Positions 58,210 through 64,000 of a stretch of DNA of 64,000 nt are shown here, piece by piece. The notes beneath the pieces are model-generated. The model was given only the letters and a program-made list of their open reading frames with translations, was not told the DNA's origin and searched no databases. The DNA comes from Symbiodinium natans (lineage: Eukaryota; Sar; Dinophyceae; Suessiales; Symbiodiniaceae), in NCBI GenBank assembly GCA_905221605.1, contig CAJNDS010000016.1, positions 143,832 to 207,831 on the forward strand, read 5' to 3'. Positions within the stretch are counted from its first letter, which is position 1; every line of letters begins with the position of its first letter. The translations under genes were made by a program, and so were the position numbers.

Positions 58210-58647
58210 GAGAACGGAAGACAAAAAGCCCACATACTCTAAACCCGATGTATACTGTATAACTGAACAGCGAATTTAAGGTTTCAAAGGTTGGGGAGTC
58301 GGGCTTTAGGGGAATATTTCCGCGCGCTGCGCTCAGAACCCCTGAAACCCCTGCTAGCCCTTGGACCAAACGTCAGAAGGGTTTAGGGTTTAGCACCCTA
58401 TTGAGGGTTTAGGTTTTCAGGAGCTATGGAAATTTCAGCATGGTTCAGAAGGGGCATGCTGCGTAGTCTGTCATAAGATTACATGGCCGGATGCTTTTTT
58501 GGGAATAGGTTTAAGTGCTGCCGGGGTGTGTTTTTTGATGGCTTGGCCATGCAGGGGTAAGGGTTTAGGGGCTTGAAGCGTTTGTCGCTCTAGTGTTTCG
58601 GGCTTGGTTTAGGGCTTTTTTTTTTTTGGGGGGGGGGGGGGGGACTC

Positions 58648-58770
58648 TCGCGTCGCGGGTGTATAGCAAAGCTGCGAGGCTTGCCAAGAAAGCCGGGAAG
58701 GATAAGGATGCCGAGAAGCACGAGAAGCGCCGCAAGCCGCCCTTATCGCCGGGTGGTCGGGTGGCAGGGC
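58648..58770 (+). CDS. exon-like island, Lys/Ala-rich, after a T11G16 tract
   Basis: The frame reads LASRVYSKAARLAKKAGKDK then DAEKHEKRRKPPLSPGGR. Strong coding texture of a basic tail or linker. Function unknown. Confidence 0.4.
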
Positions 58771-59256
58771 TTACCCAGGGCTCCCTTTTGGGGCTCCATT
58801 CTGGTGCGAATTTTGTACGGTTTGGGAGGAACAGGCAGGGCTTGGGGTTCCCTTCTCACGAGCGGCCTTAGCGGGCTATACGAGCTGAGGCTCTTCTGTC
58901 TGACGCTTGGAGGACTTCTGAGGTTGGCTAAGGTTTCAGTTTCAAACCTCGGTGCGACGGACGAGTTGAAGGTTGCAACCTGGAGTTTGGGGCTTGCGGT
59001 TGTGGCTCTAGTGGGTTGAAGGCGCAAGGTTGAGGGGAGTTGAGGATTGCAACTGCACGATGATGGGTTTGGGTGGGGGTGCGGATAGGGGGGAAAGCCC
59101 CCGAGGTGAGCGTCGTAGAGAAGGGCTCAGCATTCAGCTCACATTCTACGCTCGTGCTTCAACAATGCCGTTTTTTGGTAGTGTTTAGCCCTTCTGCCTA
59201 GAATGCGTACGCAACCCAGCTGCGCCTTCAAGCTGGGCTACTGGCTACAGATACTG

Positions 59257-59359
59257 CTTGAAGGTTCATGAGGTTATAAGTACCCTAAACAAGGTATAAC
59301 CAGTTATACTTGCACTTACACCACTTAGAACCCACTTATAATTACCTATGAACCTCCAG
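59257..59359. mobile_element. TIR element, family A (copy A19)
   Basis: CTTGAAGGTTCATGAGG ... ATAATTACCTATGAACCTCCAG. Confidence 0.7.
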
Positions 59360-60107
59360 TTTTAACTGCCAACCCTCGTATGTAAATGCAGCGTACATGC
59401 CGCAAGAGGTTATTCTAGGGTAAGCCTGCATGTTGTTGCCACAAAGGTCTTCAGATAGTGCTGACAGCTAAAAAAACAGCCACTCGCTAATTCACATCTG
59501 ATCGAAACGAATGATCCGCCCCTATGCACAACTCAAATCAACTCAATGCACGTGAGTGGACATGGCAGGAAGCGCCAAAAGCTCAAGCAAAAGATCGATT
59601 CGATCGAGGATGGTTGACATGGATACTTGTCAAGGGTTGAGTTCCTTGTGTATCCCCCGGAACTCGGGGGAAACTTCCGGCTACTGCCATCAGCTCTCCT
59701 CTGCTGGTTCGTGCTTGCATGTGCGCACCTACTTCGGGCAGGGAGAAAGTCGGAAGATGAATGCAACCCCAAACGAAGCTTCAAGAAGGCTTCAACCTTA
59801 AACCCCACACCCTTAATCCACAGCACATTCCTAAATCTCGCCAAGGCAAGCACAAGCTCATGCGCATCCAGAAGACACTCCAGACTCAATAGCAGACATT
59901 CTGAGATGCAACGCCCCAAACGAATCCCAGCCTACAGGTTCGTCTTACGTATACCCAGCCTTGGGATCCTCAAGCCTAAGCCTTAGCCCACGGCCCACAA
60001 GCCCAAATCCGCAGGGCGTGGGGTTCAGAGCTTGCTGATGACTTCCTTGCAGGGACTAGCGACGTAGGTACCTTTCATCACCCTGCATAACCCTTAAAGG
60101 GATTATT

Positions 60108-60208
60108 ATGTGGGGGTTTACGAAAAAAGGGGACCCCTATGATAAACCCCCAACTAGTAGGATTCCCTTATAGTAAGGACCCAGAACAGGCACCCCTATT
60201 TTAGATTC
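60108..60208. mobile_element. TIR element, family G (copy G4), rearranged
   Basis: TGTGGGGGTTTACGAAAAAAGGGG...ATAAACCCCC...GTAGGATTCCCTTATAG...CACCCCTATTTTAGA: the central part is inverted relative to G2. Confidence 0.55.
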
Positions 60209-60240
60209 TCTGCCGAGAGCCCTAAACCCGAAACAGTGTA

Positions 60241-60364
60241 CCTGGAGGTGCAGGGGTAGCTATAGTAAGTAGGGTTATAAGTGCCCTGAATAAGGTTCAT
60301 AGCCCATCAGAACTATAGGTACCCTCCTTAACACCCTCATTAGAACTACCCATGAACCGTCAAG
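60241..60364. mobile_element. TIR element, family A (copy A20)
   Basis: CCTGGAGGTGCAGGGGTAG ... TTAGAACTACCCATGAACCGTCAAG. Confidence 0.7.
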
Positions 60365-60447
60365 TTCGGAACAAAGCAACTTCTCTGCGGCAGGACAGCC
60401 TGGCGCACCAGTCGGTGCGGCGCCCAGCTTCTGCAACGTTGTTCTAG
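60365..60447 (+). CDS. exon-like island starting at the end of element A20
   Basis: In the frame entered at the element edge: RNKATSLRQDSLAHQSVRRP then ASATLF and a TAG at 60445-60447. Protein-like; unrecognised. Confidence 0.45.
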
Positions 60448-60801
60448 GTTGGGGATTGAGGGTCTCGGATCTTGAGTGCACTTTAGGGTTTCAGGGTTTA
60501 AGGTTTAGGGTCTAGGGGCTAGGGTTTCTAGGGTTTCCGGCCTTAGGGTTATCCTCTGACTCTCTTTGAACACAAGAAGGGAGTTTATGGTTTCGCTTCA
60601 ATCTGCAACTGTTGCTGCTGTTTCGTAGCAGGGATGGCAGGGACGGGGAACCTAGGGCGGCAAAAGCTACCCCTAAACCCTAAACCCTTCTAATACCGAC
60701 CTCGAAACTTGCAACAACACGGCGTCTTGCCCCGCGACAGCAAAACCATCCCCTGTGTTTAAGCTCCACTGCAGTTCCCAATCTTGAGAATACCGGAGGC
60801 C

Positions 60802-60933
60802 TTGGACACAGAGTAGGGCCCTCATTCCTTTCTTTTAGGGTCTAGGTTCCCTTATAAAGTTTAGGTTCCCTTATAAACCCCCTTAAGCCAAGAAGGGTAC
60901 CCTTTGTCTTCCTTGGATACTCCTTGGGTCTAA
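60802..60933. mobile_element. TIR element, family B (copy B8) with internal duplication
   Basis: TAGGTTCCCTTATAAA occurs twice in tandem (about 60850 and 60865); right end GGATACTCCTTGGGTCTA. Confidence 0.55.
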
Positions 60934-61300
60934 ACCCTGGAGGCTGAATCCTCACAAGTCGATATGAGGGTAGATCCATGTTAGGGTTTAGGGTTTAGGG
61001 GGTCTCTGGCATAGCTTCTTCTTGCGGGGATGGGGCGGCTTCAGGGTTTCCTGAGACGAAAAGTGCCAATCAGGCAGATCGATACCCCTCATATGCACTT
61101 GGTAGCTTAGGGGAGTTGCTGCGCTGCTAAACCCGAAACACTCAACCTTAAACTCTGCTACCCTAAACCCTAAACCCTGTTACCCAAACCCTAATTAAAC
61201 CCCTAAATTGCCTCTTTTTGCAAGCATGGAAGTCACTGGTGCGAGGACGCGCGGTTCAGTTCAGACTTTGGAGTTGTTCTCAAGATTCCTGGGGCCCCGA

Positions 61301-61430
61301 CTGGGAGGTTCATGGGTAGTTATAAGTGGGGGTATATTAAGTAGGGTAACTATAACTGCAACAGGTTATAAGTTATAACCTTATAAAGGATACGTATCAT
61401 CCTACTTATAGCTGCCCATGAATCTTCAAG
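61301..61430. mobile_element. TIR element, family A (copy A21)
   Basis: CTGGGAGGTTCATGGGTAG ... ATAGCTGCCCATGAATCTTCAAG. Confidence 0.75.
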
Positions 61431-61459
61431 CAGGGGCGCCCCGTGTTCTTTCCTTACAG

Positions 61460-61555
61460 TCAGGCCTTGCTTTCTTGAGGAGGCCCATGCACGCCGCCCA
61501 AGCAGCGTTGCCTCTGCACGTTAAGGGTTATCGGTGGGCGAACACTGTCAACCCT
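61460..61555 (+). CDS. exon-like island with splice-like AG, 30 bases after element A21
   Basis: gtgttctttccttacag (AG at 61458-61459) is followed by SGLAFLRRPMHAAQAALPLH then VKGYRWANTV. Good texture; unrecognised. Confidence 0.4.
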
Positions 61556-61565
61556 AAGCCCCAAT

Positions 61566-61568
61566 CCC

Positions 61569-61599
<31 letters not shown>

Positions 61600-61601
61600 A
61601 A
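61566..61601 (+). repeat. poly(C) 24 followed by poly(A) 12
   Basis: Two adjacent homopolymers. Confidence 0.95.
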
Positions 61602-61628
61602 TGCCCGAGCCCCTCAGCCCGAAACAAA

Positions 61629-61823
61629 ATGAACCGGCGAGTCGCCACCAAGGACCTGCAAGACGTCCAGCGTGAGGCGGACGCGAACCCCCCCTCCCAT
61701 ACCCCCAAGATCCGACAAGTGAGCTTCGAGGTTCTTGCTCCGAGGCGTAGGTGGTCTTTTCAAAACGAAGGTGACAGTACTTCGGCTCCTGTGCAACAGC
61801 GTGAGTCGTGCTCCTTGCGATGA
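61629..61823 (+). CDS. exon-like island, charged
   Basis: ATG at 61629; reads NRRVATKDLQDVQREADANP, PSHTPKIRQVSFEVLAPRRR and WSFQNEGDSTSAPVQQ to a TGA at 61821-61823. Good coding texture; the ATG may be internal because an upstream AG could be used. Unrecognised. Confidence 0.4.
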   Translation: MNRRVATKDLQDVQREADANPPSHTPKIRQVSFEVLAPRRRWSFQNEGDSTSAPVQQRESCSLR

Positions 61824-62304
61824 GTCTCGTATTCGCGTGCCTGGTCTAAGCATGAACTGCCAGCCCGAACGCGCTGCCCTGAGCCCTGAACTCCTGAGCC
61901 CCCAAACCCCAATTCCTGTTCAATCCCTCGAGCCCTCAGCCCTATTCCCCTAAACCCTAAAAGCCGACAACGTGGCAGTCATGGACAGGTTTGTGGCGCC
62001 TTCGTCATGTTTGAAGAGGACACCCGGGCTAGGTGTCCGGTCTCTTGCTGGATCATGAGTCTCGGGGTCCCTAAAGCCCTAAGGCGTGTATGGGGCAGCC
62101 CTGCATGCCATAAGCGCCTCTATCTTCAATCCCGAGACCCTACACCCTTGTAAACCTTGTAGTACCTCTTAGAAGCACTCGCCTCAAGACCTTCGCGGCA
62201 AGAATCCCAGCAGGCAAACCAGAGGCACGAATAAACGGTTGGGGTTTAAAACGTCCATCCCCTGCCCTTGTCGAAATTTCTGCGATGTACGCTGCTCCGC
62301 CTCT

Positions 62305-62520
62305 GAACCCACAACCCTAAATCCCCCTAAGCCCTGAACCCTAAATCCCGAAATCCCTGAACCCTAAACCCCTAAAGCCCTACACCCCTAAAGCCCTAAA
62401 CCCCTGAACCCGAAACCCCTAAAGCCCTACACCCCTGAACCCTAAACCCGTAAAGCCCTGAACGCCTAAAGCCCTAAACCCCGGAACCCTAACCCCTGAA
62501 GCCCTAAACCCTAAACGAGT
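62305..62520 (-). repeat. degenerate CCCTAAA/CCTAAAGCCCTA block
   Basis: A higher-order pattern 'cctaaagccctaaacccctgaa' repeats about 6 times, directly before the long coding region. Confidence 0.85.
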
Positions 62521-62523
62521 GCT

Positions 62524-63950
62524 ATGCGAGTTCAAGCTGATGGACTGGCACAAGTAACTCGGACATTCCAGACTGGCGCCACGTTGGCCTATGTGAACCC
62601 GGGGAATTTGCGGGTCCCTAGAGGCGTAGCATTCAATGTTGCGCCCTACTCTTACAGAGAGTCAGAGGGACCCGTCATCCCGTGGTGGCTTCACTCAGAG
62701 AAGGCACTGAGCTGTTTACAACCATTGTAGGGAGTACGGCAAGCTCCCTGCGAAACACAGTCGGGCAAGTATTGGAGTCCAACAGCGCAAGCGGACCGGA
62801 AGTTGGCGAGTTGAACGTGATGTTGGCTGGCTCTTCAAAAAGCCAAGCGTGCATGGCAGGCTCGCTTTCGCGGATATTCAGGTCTGCTGTGGCACAAGAC
62901 TTGTACAGGCACATGGGCTTGACAGCACCAGCGAAAGCTGCTACATCTCCAAACAGATCCAATGTACTCGTCGTGAACCCACGCTACTACAAAGCTGTAA
63001 AAGCTGCCTTCAGCCACAAGAGCACCTTGGCCCTTGACATTGATTTATCGGTGGAGGAAGCTGTGGCGCTTGCTGATTTGGTGTGCATGCCAGTGGAGTT
63101 CGATCAACAGCCTTGGCTTCCCAATGCGCCCAACACAATGGTGCATGGCGTAAATGTTGCTGGCAGTTTACAACTGCACTTGGACAGCTTCAATGGTGCT
63201 GCGAACGGGGAGGCCACGTTGCCAGCTGAAATGAGAACGCTTGGGTACACCGGCCCTCCTGTGGCTGGAGGAGGGAATGTACCCTTGAACACGCCTGGAC
63301 ATCCGGTTCCTGCCCTGCAAGCTTGGTCTAACAATGCTGGTAATCCAATTATGATCATCATAAACAAGGCCCTGCAGGAGCGAATCTCGATGACAACCGG
63401 ACAGGCGACATGGGTCGGAACCGGCAACGCCAACTTCAACATCGAAACTGCACGGCTCCTCACTTTGACCCAGGATATAGCAAAATGCACTGGTAGTGTC
63501 GCCACGCTACGTTGGCCTACCAGGCCCCGCAGAACGGGTCAACTTCTTGGCCTCGCTCTACCAGTTCATGGTCACTGGTGTAGGGGTAGCTGCAACCCTG
63601 CAGAATAGAATTTGCTACAGCCGAAGAACAAACACGGACGCAGCCCCAGCTTCCATTTGCTGGTATCATATTCTGGTGTTGCTGTTTCAGCGTGGCGTTT
63701 TTTGAAAATGACATCAGGAGCACGGCGCTGTTCGGCCCTTATTCATGATGATCACGAACAACAGCTTGAACAGCTTGATGAAACATGGTCACATGGTCAT
63801 TCTCGTTGCCACATGCGGGCAGGAAGCTGAGGTGCCCGGACAGTCTGGCGAAGACGGACGAATGGCAGGTTGTCGGCTCGCTGTGCTTGGGCAGCAGCTT
63901 GTTTTCCTTTCCTCAAACTACGCAGCCCCAATACACCGAGCTCCTTCAAC
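62524..63950 (+). pseudogene. long intronless coding region with frame changes; unknown protein (retrocopy or virus-derived candidate)
   Basis: The main open frame is 62682-63608, convincing up to about 63505: it includes VGELNVMLAGSSKSQACMAG, NVLVVNPRYYKAVKAAFSHK, LDIDLSVEEAVALADLVCMP and NPIMIIINKALQERISMTTG. Upstream, a different frame (62524-62690) reads TFQTGATLAYVNPGNLRVPR; downstream, coding texture shifts frame near 63505 (FLASLYQFMVTGVGVAATLQ, to a TGA at 63703-63705) and probably again to 63745-63954. So at least two frameshifts break it. Ala/Gly/Asn/Val-rich, beta-prone, with no catalytic motif. Unlike all other islands it is over 1 kb without any TIR element or telomere-like unit, as expected of a recent cDNA-type insertion. 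A structural (capsid-like) protein of an RNA virus is one possibility, not shown; an ordinary retrocopied host gene is another. Confidence 0.5.
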
Positions 63951-64000
63951 CTAGACTTGAAGCTTCAACTTTTCGTGCCTCCAGTGCTGTGGGTAGTGCT

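Noticed and set aside
58022-58369. SVCLSVCQSV-type frames on the - strand
   Set aside because: All three frames of a GACA/GACTGACA microsatellite are open; a repeat artefact.
1-64000. True chromosome end because of telomere repeats
   Set aside because: Arrays are dispersed over the whole window and point in both directions, with unique sequence and elements between them.
1-64000. tRNA, rRNA, snRNA or dinoflagellate spliced-leader genes
   Set aside because: I looked for cloverleaf-type ends, rRNA signature words and the spliced-leader sequence by eye and found none; a covariance-model search would be decisive.

Overview
This window looks like nuclear DNA of a eukaryotic alga, most probably a dinoflagellate. 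The basis is indirect: telomere-type TTTAGGG/CCCTAAA arrays (the repeat of plants and of the dinoflagellates examined) scattered internally in both orientations, no bacterial-style operons, very short coding-looking islands with pyrimidine-tract/AG boundaries, and a non-LTR retrotransposon-like fragment. A green lineage or another TTTAGGG-type protist cannot be excluded. I saw no tRNA, rRNA, CRISPR array or dinoflagellate spliced-leader sequence.

Three layers are interleaved. (1) About fifty telomere-like arrays, from 3 to about 31 units, plus derived satellites (TTCAGGG, CCCTAAAA, GGGCTTA, a 12-mer GGGGGTTTAGCC) and long G or C homopolymers. (2) At least 13 families of ~80-200 bp terminal-inverted-repeat elements (MITE-like; called A to O here, with M only as a nested segment), each present two to about twenty times. 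Families B and F show 4-bp target-site duplications; family A shows 2-bp duplications, mostly TA. (3) Some sixty exon-like islands of 45-300 bp, nearly all on the + strand, with protein-like codon texture. Many begin or end exactly at the edge of a TIR element.

Layout: 1-712 is the C-terminal part of a reverse-transcriptase-like ORF. From 1 to 62 kb, short islands alternate with telomere-like arrays and TIR elements. Dense spots are 4.2-10.2 kb, 18-20.5 kb, 27-29.3 kb, 36.4-39.4 kb and 44.3-45.5 kb (the last is almost only elements). 62.5-63.95 kb differs: a continuous but frame-shifted coding region, intronless, of unknown family.

The most interesting reading is that several TIR families behave as introns (introner-like): exon-element-exon arrangements occur at 9.7-10.04, 18.66-19.0, 19.87-20.5, 27.3-27.6, 28.8-29.3, 36.47-37.0 and 38.0-38.35 kb. 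At one site (F3, 36.65 kb) the duplicated target AGGT would supply both the GT donor and the AG acceptor, so splicing would exactly restore the pre-insertion sequence. A second striking point is that TTTAGGG arrays sit inside TIR elements, once between two copies of a 13-bp target, which suggests that telomeric repeats were added at breaks. No transcript data or searches were available; gene products are mostly unnamed because no family is recognisable from such short islands.
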